The position numbers and the translations under genes were made by a program. Below, piece by piece: positions 20,517 to 31,471 of a DNA stretch of 64,000 nt. Under the pieces are notes generated by a model. The model did not search any database and was not told the origin of the DNA. It saw only the letters and a list, made by a program, of their open reading frames with translations. The DNA comes from Okapia johnstoni (lineage: Eukaryota > Chordata > Mammalia > Artiodactyla > Giraffidae), in assembly GCA_024291935.2 (NCBI GenBank), contig CM044308.1, positions 120,492,501-120,556,500 on the forward strand. Direction: 5' to 3'. The first letter of the stretch is position 1, and each line of letters starts with the position of its first letter.

Positions 20517-20840
20517 AGTGTTTTATTATAGACGTTCACTTACTTGTATGAAAAATTAATATATTCACAGCATTGTATCTCAGGGAATAGTTAAAATAAG
20601 AAGAAATATTTCACTAGATAAAATATATATTAAAACGAGAGTGATACAGAACCTAAAGAACATCTTTTCATACATATAGATTTATTCAAAAATTTTCTCT
20701 CTGGAGATTTTTAAATTAAACTAATACCTTGCTTAGATATGTGAGGACTTACAGATGAAGGATTAAATTTTAATGTTGAATTTAAATTATTGCTATATAT
20801 TGCATTTGCAGTGAGAATGATTTTCCTTTGATAATAGAAA
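20517..20840. other. Unassigned AT-rich spacer
   Basis: About 320 bp of AT-rich sequence; nothing recognised. Confidence 0.35.
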
Positions 20841-20844
20841 AGGT

Positions 20845-21245
20845 GATATTTATTGGATGCTAAGGATATGCCAAGTGGACTTCTCTGGTGGCTTAGATGG
20901 TAAAGAATCTGCCTGCAAGGCAGGAGACCTGGTTTTGATCCCTGGGTTGGGAAGATCCCCTGGAGAAGGGAATGGCATCCCACTCCAGTATTCTTGCCTA
21001 GAGAATCCCATGGACAGAGGATCCTGGTGGACTACAGTCCACAGGTTCAAAAAGAGTCAGACACAACTGAGTGACTAACACACACATGAATATGCCAAAT
21101 ACCCTTCCAAGCACTTTATATGTTTCTCACATTTAATCTTCACAGCAACTCTTTGAGATAGGTACTACTATTGGCTCCATTTATAGATAAGAGACTAGTA
21201 AGTGGAAGGTCTAGGATAGCATTTAGACCGCTGACCTGCAGGGCT
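20845..21245 (-). mobile_element. MIR SINE relic, interrupted by Bov-tA
   Basis: Outside the inserted SINE the sequence reads gatatttattggatgctaag ... aagcactttatatgtttctc, atttaatcttcacagcaact, ctttgagataggtactacta and agactagtaagtggaaggtc. This is the reverse complement of MIR. Confidence 0.75.
20875..21089 (+). mobile_element. Bov-tA SINE inside MIR, with TSD
   Basis: ggacttctctggtggcttag head through cagacacaactgagtgacta. TSD atatgccaa at 20866-20874 and 21090-21098. Confidence 0.94.
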
Positions 21246-21329
21246 AGCCCTTCTGAATGACCGGGTACCTCCTTTGTGTACATCGTGAGTACAGCAGAGA
21301 GCATTTAAAGAAATAGGCATCTTCCCTAA

Positions 21330-21765
21330 CATCCAGTGTTGTTTGGTTGTGAGAAACAGAAAGTAACTTTGGCAACTCAAGCAGAAGAAACTTTACTGGA
21401 AGTTAGGTGACAAGCTTACAGAATCCATGGGAAGGGTGGCAAAGCAGGCTTGGATACAAGTTGGAAACAGGGCAGATCTGAAGAGTCAGGGACAAGAATT
21501 CAAGAAAAGTTGGTGGGATGGATGGCCTGTCAAGATAGCCCCTCAACTGGGATGTACTGACTCCAAACATTTGTAGCCTTTTCCCCTGTGACTTGGGACA
21601 GGAATTACAGGGAGAGTGTTCAGCTGGCCTAGGGTGGCCCAGCTTGGATCAGGGAGGAGGGTGGGGGTCTGATCACTGTCTCAGGAGGTTCTATCCAATA
21701 GAGAAGAGGTTACAACTATGAGACCCAGACTTCTGAAGTTTAAAATTAGCCTTCCCACTTAGTTA
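21330..21765. repeat. Old interspersed repeat, family not assigned
   Basis: ggttgtgagaaacagaaagt and ggcaactcaagcagaagaaa resemble a widespread old mammalian repeat, also hinted near 14.7 kb. I cannot name it. Confidence 0.3.
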
Positions 21766-21769
21766 GTGG

Positions 21770-21945
21770 AAAACATTAGTAATTCATTAATATTAATCTC
21801 TCTATGGCTCAGTTTGGATATTTGTAAAATAAGCATAAGAATAGTATTGATATCTTAGAGTTGTTTAAGGAGTAAACAAGTTAATACATATGAAACTCAA
21901 GAGAGGGCATGACACACGGAAAGCCCAAGATAAATGTTTACTTTG
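21770..21945 (+). mobile_element. MIR SINE relic
   Basis: atggctcagtttggatattt, gtaaaataagcataagaata, ggagtaaacaagttaataca and agataaatgtt follow the 3' half of MIR in sense orientation. Confidence 0.75.
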
Positions 21946-22790
21946 ATTATATATGAAATTAAGTGCTGACAGATATGTTATTTAGCAACTAAATAAAAGA
22001 CAAAGCTGGGTTTTTTTCCCCACCTTCCTCCACCTCTCAAAAAACTGTTAGGCCTTTGGATCAAAATAAAAATATGCCTCAGGAATGCAACAATACAAAC
22101 CACAATAACACTGATCTTAATATTTTTCCATTTGTGTCTGCAGTCTTTTATTTACAATCATTTTGCTTTCTCTGAACTTGTGAAGATTTTCATCTGGGTC
22201 CCCACACTGAGATGTGGTAAATTTTTCAGTGATAAAAAATTCACAGTGCCAGTAGGAACGTGAAAATATAAAGAGTCCAACTGTCTCTGATGGTCATATT
22301 GTCTGGAGCTCTGTACTAAAAATGACAGTGGCTCCTCTGTGTTCCTTTGGGCTGTTCTGGGACATGTATTTCTCAGAACAAAGTTCTGACAAGTCATAAA
22401 AGCTTCAATTTGGATTTATTTAGAAAAACACAAAAAAGGATATGCATGACTCTGAAATAGTAAATGCAGCTGCAGGAACTCTAAAAATCTCATTGATTGA
22501 GATGAATGAATGGGGGTACTCAATAAGTAAAAAATTTATTTAGTAAAGATTTAGGAAGTAAAAGAGTTAATAAAGGAAAATAGTTTATTATTACATAAAA
22601 TTGCCATATTAGGTAAGATAGACCTATTTCTAATTATTAATAAATAACACCATTTCTTATATGTTCCTCATATCAATGAGTAATTTAGAGAGCAAGAAAA
22701 ATGAGCATTGTTTCTTGTAATCTAAGTAATTTAAATATCACTCTTCCAATATCATTTTCTTTAAAGGCTGTTCAAGAGTGTTATCTCAGT
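21946..22790. other. Repeat-poor AT-rich block
   Basis: About 850 bp with no recognised transposon. No coding potential of note. Could hold conserved noncoding sequence, but this cannot be judged from one genome. Confidence 0.3.
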
Positions 22791-22801
22791 CTAGGTGATG
22801 G

Positions 22802-23028
22802 TGTGTGTGTGTGCTAAGTCGCTTCAGCCGTGTGCTACTCTTTGTGACACTGTGGACTGTAGCCTGCCAGGCTCCTCTGTCCATGGTATTTTCCAGGCAA
22901 GAATCCTGGAGTGGGTTGACATGCCCTCCTCCAGGGGATCCTCCCGACCCAGGGATCAAACTCACATCTCCGATGTCACCTGCATTGGAAGGCAGGTTCT
23001 TTACCACTAACGCCACTTGGGAAGCTCT
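22802..23028 (-). mobile_element. Bov-tA SINE with TSD
   Basis: tgtgtgtgtgctaagtcgct tail side, tccatggtattttccaggca, gggatcaaactcacatctcc, ccactaacgccacttgggaa head. TSD taggtga(t/c)gg at 22792-22801 and 23029-23038. Confidence 0.94.
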
Positions 23029-23038
23029 TAGGTGACGG

Positions 23039-23444
23039 CGACGAGATCACAAATTATGAGAGGGGGAGTTTAATTGTCAAGATTGTTACCTGTGTTGGGA
23101 GATGACAAACCATTTTCATCTAGAAGGTCAGCCCCAGTGTGTCAGCTGTAGTGACCAGGAGTGCATTGAACAGCATTTTGAATCCCCACTCAGGGTCAAT
23201 AGGAAGTAGAGCCATGATCAAGTAGTGATATTTCCCAAGCTGGGCAGAAAGAGGTGGTTCCGCTTCTGCCAGAAGCTACTACTCACTGGAGAGCTCGCAG
23301 GCCCTCCCGTAGAATTCACACAGAGAAGAATGGAATAAAAGTGAATATATATGTATAAGCTAAGAAAAGAAGCTCTTAGAGAGGAAAAAGTAAAAAAGAG
23401 GAGCAATGAAGGGGTAGAAAAACCAACAAAAAGCAGAGGGAAGA
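23039..23444. other. Unassigned spacer
   Basis: About 400 bp; purine-rich toward the right. Nothing recognised. Confidence 0.35.
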
Positions 23445-23484
23445 GGAGGGTGGGATGAATCGGAAGATTAGGATTGATGCATGC

Positions 23485-23773
23485 TAGCTCCGCTGAGAAA
23501 GAATTTGCCTGCAATGCAGGAGTCCCCGGTTTGATTCCTGGGTCTGGAAGATCCGCTGGAGAAGGGATAGGCTACCCACTCCAGTATTCTTGGGCTTCCC
23601 TTGTGGCTCAGCTGGTAAAGAATCTGCCTGCAATGCGGGAGACCTGGGTTCGATCCCTGGGTTGGGAATCAAATGGGCTTCCTACTCCAGTATTCTAGCC
23701 TGGAGAATTCCATGGACTGTACAGTCCATGGGGTCGCAAAGAGTCGGACACGACTGAGGGACTTTCACTTTCA
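23485..23773 (+). mobile_element. Tandem (dimeric) Bov-tA SINE
   Basis: First unit 23485-23593 (tgcctgcaatgcaggagtcc, to cactccagtattctt) is followed directly by a second complete unit 23594-23773 beginning gggcttcccttgtggctcag. The unit joint at ccagtattctt|gggcttccc is the known dimer arrangement in this family. Confidence 0.9.
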
Positions 23774-23783
23774 TATACACTAC

Positions 23784-24016
23784 GGAGCTTCCCAAGTGGC
23801 ACTAGTGGTAAAGAATCTGCCTGCCATTGCAGGAGATATAAGAGACAGCAGATTAGATCCCTGGGTCAGGAAGATCTCCTGGAAGAGGGAAGATCCCCTG
23901 AAAGAGGGCAACCCACTCCAGTATTCCTGCCTGGAGAATCTCATGGACAGAGGAGCCTGGCGGGCTACAGTCCACAGAGTTGGACACGACTGAAGTGACT
24001 TGGCACGCATACACAC
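23784..24016 (+). mobile_element. Bov-tA SINE with internal 19-bp duplication
   Basis: ggagcttcccaagtggcact, tagtggtaaagaatctgcct, through gacacgactgaagtgacttg. A 19-bp stretch (23870-23888) is tandemly repeated at 23889-23907 (gaagatctcctggaagagg / gaagatcccctgaaagagg). Confidence 0.92.
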
Positions 24017-24565
24017 AAACTATCTATTTTACACAAAGATAGTTAGTGGAAACCTGCTATAAAGCACAGGAAGCTCAACTCTGCTTTGTGATGACCTAGA
24101 GGTGTGGGATGGGGAGGGAGGTCTGAGAGGAAGGGGTTATATGTATACATACAGCAGCTTCACTTCATTGTACAGCAAAGACTAATACAACATTGTAAAG
24201 GAATTAATTATACTCCAATTAAAAAGAGAGAGAGAAAGGGTATAGTCATGATTTTGATGTGTAAAGCAAGGAGAAAATCATAGGCATGTTCAAAGCATTT
24301 TTACCAGTGGTGTAATGGGCCGAAGAGTATATATACTCTTAGGTACTATTATTTTAAAGATATAATTTTTTTTAAAATTATAAAAGTATTCCATGTTCAC
24401 TGTCAGTTTTCAGAAAATACACAAAAATTTTTTCACCTAAAGCTCCAGCCTTTCGGCAGGCATCAGTTTGGAAGAGGGGTGAGGCCGTGAGGAAGCAGAG
24501 TGGTGACAACAGCCTAAATCTCTTCAACGTCTCCAGCTACAGCTTGTCAGTCAAAGGCCACTGGA

Positions 24566-24835
24566 TGGACTCCCTCGGTGGCTCAGTGGTTGAGAATCTG
24601 CCTGCCAATTCAAGGTACACAGGTTCAATCTCAGGTCCTGGAAGATCCCACATGCCGCAGAGCAACCAAGCCCATGTGCCACAACTATTGATTCCTCCCT
24701 CTAGAGCCCACCAGTTGCAGCTACTGAACCCCATGTGTCTGCAACAAGAGAAGCCACCGCCATTAGAAGCCTGTGCACTGCAAGTAGAGGAGCCTGCAAG
24801 CAGCAACTAAGACCCAATGCAATAATACTAATAAT
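24566..24835 (+). mobile_element. CHR SINE, long form, with TSD
   Basis: tggactccctcggtggctca head, caggttcaatctcaggtcct, ccatgtgccacaactattga, caactaagacccaatgcaat, (aat)n tail. TSD aaag(g)ccact(g/a)ga at 24553-24565 and 24836-24847. Confidence 0.9.
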
Positions 24836-25143
24836 AAAGCCACTAGAAATACAACTGTTGTCAGATACAGTTAGGTTTATAATCTTACAGAGAGGGGGAA
24901 TGCACACTCCAGAACCTGGGAGTGTCAAGGTTAAGAACAAGTTAGGAGGGTCTCATTAGCATCTGGACTTGGGCTGGTTGACTGACGGGAAGACAAAGCC
25001 TTGTTCTAGATTGAGGTCTGTCCTGAAGAAGGGGCAGTTCAATGATTGGGGATTTTAATTTTTACCTAGGAAGGTATAGTAGAAAAGGAAGGTGTTTGGA
25101 CATTTCTGTGGTGCTTGGATGCCTTTATTTCTACCTGTGTTTA

Positions 25144-25248
25144 TTTATTTTTTTTAATAAATTTATTTATTTTAGTTGGGGGCTAATTACTTTACAATAT
25201 TGTAGTGGTTTTTGCCTTACATTGACATGAATCAGCCATGGGTTTACA
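25144..25248 (-). mobile_element. L1 3' end, truncated, perfect TSD
   Basis: A 105-bp insertion: T-rich start, ataaatttatttattttagt, tgggggctaattactttaca, atgaatcagccatgggttta. A perfect 15-bp TSD ttctacctgtgttta lies at 25129-25143 and 25249-25263. Confidence 0.94.
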
Positions 25249-25263
25249 TTCTACCTGTGTTTA

Positions 25264-25569
25264 GATATGATAACGGCATAGTCTAGTTATTGCCTTGTTC
25301 CATCATCAGAGTGACTTTGACAATTGTAATCTCTTGTAAAATTGTTCATTTTCAATGGGGGAACACTACGGCCAGCTATGAGTGTCCAGCTATCAGTTGT
25401 TAGAGTTTTTGGTTTTTTTTCACTTTCTCCATCAATTGTTAATTTTGGATTCAGACTTGTGCTTGAGTTTCCTCATGGGGCTCTAGAAACCCAAGTGACA
25501 AAGTGTGATCAGAAACTATATGACAGACACATCCCTGTTTCTGTACACTAATTGCCATGCAGCGTTTTG
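25264..25569. other. Unassigned spacer
   Basis: About 300 bp; nothing recognised. Confidence 0.35.
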
Positions 25570-25575
25570 AGAGTT

Positions 25576-26241
25576 CAGTTCAGCTCAGTTCAGTCACTTA
25601 GTGTATCCGACTCTTTGCGACCCCATGGACTGCAGCACGCCAGGCCTCCCTGTCCATCACCAACTCCCGGAGTTTGCTCAAACTCAAGTCCACTGAATCG
25701 GTGATGCCATTCATCTCATCCTCTGTCGTCCCCTTCTCCTCCCGCCTTCAATCTTCACCAGCATCAGGGTCTTTTCCAATGAGTCAGTTCTTCGCATCAG
25801 GTGGCCAAAGTATTGGAGTTTCAGCTTTAGCATCAGTCCTTCCAATGAATATTCAGGACTGATTTCCTTTAGGATGGACTGGCTGGCTCTCCCTGCAGTC
25901 CAAGGGACTCTCAAGAGTCTTCTCCAACACCACTGTTCAAAAGCATCAATTCTTTGGTGCTCAGCTTTCTTTATGGTCCAACCCTCACATCCGTACATGA
26001 CTACTGGAAAAACCATAGCTTTGACTAGATGGACCTTTGTTGGCAAAGTAATGTCTCTGCTTTTTAATATGCTGCCTAAGTTGGTCATAGCTTTTCTTCC
26101 AAGGTGTAAGCGTCTTTTAATTTCATGGCTGCAGTCACCATCTACAGTGATTTTGCAGTCCCCCAAAATAAAGTCTGTCACTGTTTCCACTGTTTCCCCA
26201 TCTATTTGCCATAAAGTGATAAGACCGGATGCCATGATCTT
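25576..26241 (-). mobile_element. BovB LINE 3' fragment
   Basis: Antisense BovB from the cagttcagctcagttcagtc tail to the codons encoding KTKIMASG after motif C. The minus frame 25711-26235 keeps 174 codons of RT C-terminus (CEGWTIKKAEHQRIDAFEQW region). The 211-codon plus-strand ORF is antisense. Confidence 0.94.
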
Positions 26242-26247
26242 AGAGTT

Positions 26248-26734
26248 GCTGCTTCAAAAAGGGAATTGGCCTCGTGGCAGTGTCCTCACCAGAGCGAGGG
26301 TAAAGAGTGGGAGGGAGCTGCTGCCCTCCAGTGGCTTCCCCAGGAATTACATCAGTGACTATAACACTTCCACCACCGCCCCCCACCCCACCCCGAGACC
26401 CCCACCCCTACAGCAGTTCATGCAGAGGTTTCCTGAGGACTTTCAGGACCGACCTCAGGCAGGGCAGAACAGGAGGAAGGAAGATCTGCCTGGGAGCAAG
26501 AGGCAGTAAAATTTCAGATACTATTGTTAATGTGACCACATCAGTACTCTAAGCTTGGTGAAACCTGGAAAAACATGGATTATATGAACTGTAGGTTTTC
26601 AATGAGTAAATATTGCTTTTACAAAAGAAGGTAGATGTGTAGAATAGAATAATAAGAATTTGAACATTTATATCGGACGGAAAAACAACCACGCCACCTA
26701 GAAATGCAGAATAATTATTTAAAGACAAGGGGAT
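26248..26734. other. Non-repeat segment with C-rich tract
   Basis: About 490 bp, GC-richer than its surroundings (26280-26500), with a C-rich tract at 26379-26408 that gives a G-quadruplex-compatible minus strand. No gene or repeat recognised. Confidence 0.4.
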
Positions 26735-27600
26735 TAGAAAACTTTTTAATATCGAGGGTTATATAAATAAAGATTAAAATTTTACTTAAGTTGGAGAGGA
26801 TTTGAGAAACTTTAACCCTGGTGCATTGCTGGTAGGAATGTAAAATGGTGCAGTTACTGTGGAAAATAGTAAGGCAATTCCTCAAAAACTTAAACATAAA
26901 ATTACCATATGATCCAGCAATTTCACTTGCAGGTACAAACCCAAAAGAATTGAAAGCAGGGACTCGAACAGATACTTGTATACCCACATTCACAGCAGCG
27001 TTATTCACAATAGCCAAAAAGTAGAAACAAGCCAAATATCTATCAACAAATAAATGGATAAACAAAATGTACATACAAGCAATGGAATATTATTCAACCT
27101 TAAAAAGGAATGAAATTCTGAGACAAGCTACAACATGGGTGAATTTTGAGGGCATTATGTTAAGTGGAAAACAGACACAAAGGAAAAATATTATATGGTT
27201 CCATTTATAAGAGATACCTAGAATAGACAAATTCATAGAGACAGAAAATATAAAAGATGTTACAAGAGACTGGAGGAGAGGAGAATGAGGAGTTATTGTA
27301 CAATGGGTATAGTTTCTATTTATGGTGATGAAAAGTTCTGAAAACAGATACTGGTGAGGGTTATACAACACTGTGAATGTACTTATTGCCAATGATTTTT
27401 TTTTTTAGGCCACAGTGTGCAGCATGTGGGATCTTAGTTCCCCAACCAAGGATTAAACCCATGCCCCCTGCACTGCGAGTACAGAGTCTTAACCACTGCA
27501 CCATCAGGGAAGTCCCTTATTGCCACTGAATTGAACACTTAAAAACAGATAAAACGGTAACTTTTATGTCAAGCATATTTTACCACAATATAAAACTTAT
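26735..27600 (+). mobile_element. L1 3' region (older mammalian L1), split by CHR
   Basis: Sense L1: ccatatgatccagcaatttc, ccaaaagaattgaaagcagg, caatggaatattattcaacc, to aacttttatgtcaagcatat. Interrupted at 27392-27515 by a CHR SINE. No open ORF2. Confidence 0.87.
27392..27515 (-). mobile_element. CHR SINE nested in L1, with TSD
   Basis: ggccacagtgtgcagcatgt, gggatcttagttccccaacc, ccactgcaccatcagggaag. TSD cttattgcca at 27382-27391 and 27516-27525. Confidence 0.93.
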
Positions 27601-28239
27601 ATAAGTAAAATGAATTCATCATTTTATCTTTAAAGAAATATGAAAGAAACATTCCTTTTGTTTGCATTTTAAGTCATCTTTTTTTGGACTTTCTTGAATT
27701 ATTTTCATTACACAAAAATACATTTTAAGGGCATTGCTATTATATACTTTAAAGTAAGGTTATTATTTCGTGGCCTAAGGCATAAATTCTTTGGATTTTT
27801 CCTATGGCCAGATGAAATCAAATTGAAGGCTGGAGTTTTCCCACCCATCTTTTAGAGAAATAGCATCTTAAGGCTTTTCTTTTATTTTTTTATTTACCAG
27901 GTAGCTCTTGGTTTAGAGGGTAAACTTAAAGTTACTGTAAATCAGCTATTCTCAACTAAATTAATAGTTTGGCTTGATTCATGATTACTATATTCAACTT
28001 TGATTATAATTAGAGAAAGCAAAATGATTCTAAATAGAACTCTAAATAAAAACATATTAAAAATTGGTTCCCAAAATAGCCCGAGTCTAAAGTACTATTT
28101 TACTGCTATTGAAGTTTGAAGTTTTTCAAACACAAGGAAAGGGGTGTATAGGGCAACCTGTGAAGCTTTAGAATTCAGATCGGAAGATCATAGTCCCAAC
28201 TTACTCGGAATATGGTAGGTGAGCAGTAGGTATGTGCTG
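27601..28239. other. Unassigned AT-rich spacer
   Basis: About 640 bp with no recognised element. Confidence 0.35.
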
Positions 28240-28305
28240 AATGAGAAGATGGTAAGTGAAGGTCACTTCCTCTCTCTGAACCTCAGTTTTCTCATCTGCA
28301 TAAGA
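28240..28305 (+). mobile_element. MIR SINE fragment
   Basis: aggtcacttcctctctctga then acctcagttttctcatctgc is the conserved MIR core. Cut on the right by a Bov-tA insertion. Confidence 0.75.
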
Positions 28306-28306
28306 A

Positions 28307-28530
28307 AGTGTGTGTGTACTCAGTTGTGTCTGACTCTTTGCAGCCCCACGGACTGCAGCCCACAGGCTCCTCTGTCCATGGAGTTTTCCAAGCAAAAATA
28401 CTGGAGTGGGTTTTCCATGTCCTACTCCAGGGGATCTTCCTGACCCAGGCATCAAACCCTCGTCTCTTGAGTTTCTTGAGTCTCTTGCACTGGCAGGTGG
28501 ATTCTTTACCACTGCACCACCCGGGAAGCC
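28307..28530 (-). mobile_element. Bov-tA SINE
   Basis: gtgtgtgtactcagttgtgt, tccatggagttttccaagca, accactgcaccacccgggaa. A ttgagtttcttgagtctctt local duplication lies at about 28467-28490, within the loop between the B-box and head. Confidence 0.93.
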
Positions 28531-28621
28531 GCAGATATGAAAGGAGTTGGATGAAATTGAGTGGGTCTCAGCTCTGGTGGCACGTCATTAGAATTACCTG
28601 GGGAGTTTTTAAAACTACGGA

Positions 28622-29006
28622 TGCTACCAGCTTGAAAAGGAATGCATTCTGGTACATGCCACTATGGGGATGAACCTTGAAGACATTAATGTTAAGTGAA
28701 CTAAGCCAGATACAAAAGGACAAATCTTGCAAGATGCTACCTGTGTGAGATACCTATCATAGTCAAATTCATAAAAACTGCAAGTAGGGTGGTGATTACC
28801 AGTAACTGGGAAGAACAGGGAACAGGGAGTTATTTTTTAATGGGTACAGAATTTCTGTTTGGGAAGATGAAAAAGTTCTGGCAGTGGATGGTGGTGTTAG
28901 TTGCATAACAATGTGAATATCCTAATGATGCTGAACTGTACTCTTAAAAATTGTTAAAATGGTGAATTTCATATTTTGTATAATTTAACACACACACAGA
29001 CACACT
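28622..29006 (+). mobile_element. L1 3' end nested in hAT relic
   Basis: gaaccttgaagacattaatg, aagtgaactaagccagatac, ggtggtgattaccagtaact, aatggtgaatttcatatttt, ending in (ac)n. Sense older-type L1 3' UTR. The word gatgct occurs on both sides (28620-28625 and about 29013). Confidence 0.8.
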
Positions 29007-29118
29007 CATATTGATGCTGTGCCCCACGTCAGACCAGTTGAGTTAGATGGGTGGGAGATGGGGGGGCAAACTGTTGGGGTCTGCCTATGGGTATTTTTTC
29101 TAAACTCCTCAGGCAATT

Positions 29119-29239
29119 TTTTTTTTCTTTTGGCTGCCCTATGGCTTGTGAGATCTTAGTTTCCAGACCAGGGACTGAATCAGGGTCCCAGGCAATGGAA
29201 ACGCAGTGTCCTAACCACTGGACCACCAGGGAATTCCTT
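29119..29239 (-). mobile_element. CHR SINE nested in hAT relic, with TSD
   Basis: ggctgccctatggcttgtga, cagggactgaatcagggtcc, ccactggaccaccagggaat. TSD ctcagg(c/t)aatt at 29108-29118 and 29240-29250. Confidence 0.92.
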
Positions 29240-29416
29240 CTCAGGTAATTCTGATGCATAGTGAGAGTTGAGAACCTTGGACCCAGATAATGTCTAAGAT
29301 TCTGTTTTACTTCAGTCATCCATGATTCTAAATTAGATGGTCCAACAAGAGAAAATGAAAACTGTCAATATTTGGGCCCAATTTTATAAGTGCAAATAAC
29401 AACTTCCTTGGATGAA

Positions 29417-31471
29417 TTCAGTTCAGTTCAGTTCAGTCACTCAGTCGTGTCTTTGCGACCCCATGAACTGCAGCACGCCAGGCCTCCCTGTCCATCACCA
29501 ACTCCCAGAGCTTGCTCAAACTCATGTCCACTAAGTCGGTGATACCATCCAACCATCTCATCCTCTGTTGTCCCCTTCTCCTCCTGCCTTCAATCTTTCC
29601 CAACATCAGTGTCTTTTCAAATGAGTCAGGTCTTCGCGTGAGGTGGCCAAAGTATTGGAGTTTCAGCTTCAACATCAGTCCTTCCAATGAACACCCAGGA
29701 CTGATTTCCTTTAGGATGGAGTGGTTGGATATACTTGCAGTCCAAGGGACTCTCAAGAGTCTTCTCCAACACCACAATTCAAAAGCATCAATTCTTCAGC
29801 GCTCAGCTTTCTTTATAGTCCAACTCTCTCATCCATACATGACCACTGGAAAAACCATGACTAGACGGACCTTTGTTGACAAAGTAATGTCTATGCTTTT
29901 TAGTATGCTGTCTAGGTTGGTCATAACTTTCCTTCCAAGGAGCAAGCGTCTTTTAATTTCATGGCTGCAATCATCATCTTCAGTGATTTTGGAGCCCCCC
30001 CAAAATAAAGTCAGCCACTGTTTCCACTGTTTCCCCATCTATTTGCCATGAAGTGATGGGACTGGATGTCATAATCTTAGTTTTCTGAATGTTGAGCTTT
30101 AAGCCAACTTTTTCACTCTCCTCTTTCACTTTCATCAAGAGGCTCTTTAGTTCTTCTTCACTTTCTGCCATAAGGGTGGTGTCATCCGCATATCTGAGGT
30201 TATTGATATTTCTCCCGGCAATCTTGATTCCAGCTTGTGCTTCCTCCAGCCCAGGGTTTTCTCATGGTGTACCCTGCATATGAGTTAAATAAGCAGAGTG
30301 ACAATATACAGCCTTGATGTACTCCTTTTCCTATTTGGAACCAGTCTGTTGTTCCATGTCCAATTCTAACTGTTGCTTCCTGACATGCATACAGGTTTCT
30401 CAAGAGGCAGGTCAGGTGGTCTGGTATTCCCATCTCTTTCAGAATTTTCCACAGTTTATTGTGACCCACACAGTCAAAGGCTTTGGAGTAGTCAATAAAG
30501 CTGAAATAGATGTTTTTCTGGAACTCTCTTGCTTTTTCAGTGATCCAGTGGATGCTGGCAATTTGATCTCTGGTTCCTCTGCCTTTTCTAAAGCCAGCTT
30601 GAACATCTGAAGTTCACAGTTCACGTATTGCTGAAGCCTGGCTTGGAGAATTTTGAGCATTATTTTACTAGCGTGTGAGATGAGTGCAATTGTGCAGTAG
30701 TTTGAACATTCTTTGGCATTGCCTTTCTTTGGGATTGGAACGAAAACTGACCTTTTCCAGTCCTGTGGCCACTGCTGAGTTTTCCAAATTTGCTGGCATA
30801 TTGAGTGCAGCACTTTCACAGCATCATCTTTTAGGATTTGAAATAGCTCAACTGGAATTCCATCACCTCCTCTAGCTTTGTTTGTAGTGATACTTCCTAA
30901 AGCCCACTTGACTTCACATTCCAGGATACCTGCCTCTAGGTGAGTGATCACACCATCATGATTATCTGCGTCATGAAGATCTTTTTGGTACAGTTCTTCT
31001 GTGTATTCTTGCCACCTCTTCTTAATATCTTCTGCTTCTGTTAGGTCCATACCATTTCTGTCCTTTATTGAGCCTATCTTTGCATGAAATGTTCCCTTGG
31101 TAACTCCAGTTTTCTTGACGAGATCTCTACTGCTGCTACTGCTACTGCTAAGTCACCTCAGTCGTGTCCGACTCTGTGCGACCCCATAGGTGGCAGCCCA
31201 CCAGGCTCCGCCGTCCCTGGGATTCTCCAGGCAAGAACACTGGAGTGGGTTGCCATTTCCTTCTCCGATGCATGAAAGTGAAGTCGCTCAGTCGTGTCCG
31301 ACTCTTAGCGACCCCATGGACCGCAGCCCACCAGGCTCTTTCCTATTCTGTTGTTTTCCTCTATTTCTTTACACTGATTGCTGAGGAAGGCTTTCTTATC
31401 TCTCCTTGCTCTTCTTTGGAACTCGGCGTTCAAATGGGAATATCTTTCCTTTTCTCTGCTTTTTGCTTCTC
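29417..31471 (-). mobile_element. BovB LINE, longest copy (about 1.85 kb), with nested Bov-A2
   Basis: Antisense BovB from the cagttcagttcagttcagtc tail through RT motif C, motif B and the N-terminal RT region to the endonuclease-RT linker, ending near 31471. Frames are broken. Minus ORFs at 29433-29777, 29829-30171, 30200-30469 and 30439-31050 are RT pieces separated by frameshifts and stops. Split by Bov-A2 at 31130-31337. Confidence 0.95.
31130..31337 (-). mobile_element. Bov-A2 SINE, 5'-truncated
   Basis: ctgctgctactgctactgct tail-side repeat, then two Bov-A monomers: aagtcacctcagtcgtgtcc ... ccatttccttctcc, and gaagtcgctcagtcgtgtcc ... cagcccaccaggctc. The second monomer is cut short. 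Inserted into BovB. Confidence 0.93.

Larger units (their letters stand above)
23445..24237 (+). mobile_element. L1 3' UTR, split by two SINE insertions
   Basis: L1 segments at about 23445-23484 (ggtgggatgaatcggaagat), 23774-23783 and 24017-24237 (acctgctataaagcacagga, gtttatgtatac-type core, acatacagcagcttcacttc, aacattgtaaaggaattaat). Sense-oriented ruminant L1 3' end with an (ag)n-rich tail. Confidence 0.85.
28556..29275 (+). mobile_element. hAT-Charlie (MER5/MER20-type) DNA transposon relic, interrupted
   Basis: gggtctcagctctggtggca, cgtcattagaattacctggg and gagtttttaaaactacgg form the left part. The right part is at about 29007-29107 and 29251-29275 (taattctgatgcatagtgag, agttgagaacc), giving inverted-repeat-like ends. 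L1 and CHR are inserted within it. Confidence 0.6.

Noticed and set aside
23485..24016. Repeat-spacer pattern resembling a CRISPR array
   Set aside because: It is adjacent SINE units in a mammalian genome; spacings and repeat identity do not fit CRISPR.
2808..25263. L1 tails at 2.8 kb and 25.1 kb as a segmental duplication
   Set aside because: Each has its own different TSD, so they are independent insertions of the same L1 family.
25874..26509. 211-codon plus-strand ORF
   Set aside because: Most of it is antisense to a BovB RT; the rest runs into C-rich non-repeat DNA. No domain.
29512..30051. 179-codon plus-strand ORF
   Set aside because: Exact antisense of the minus-strand BovB; BovB antisense frames are commonly open.
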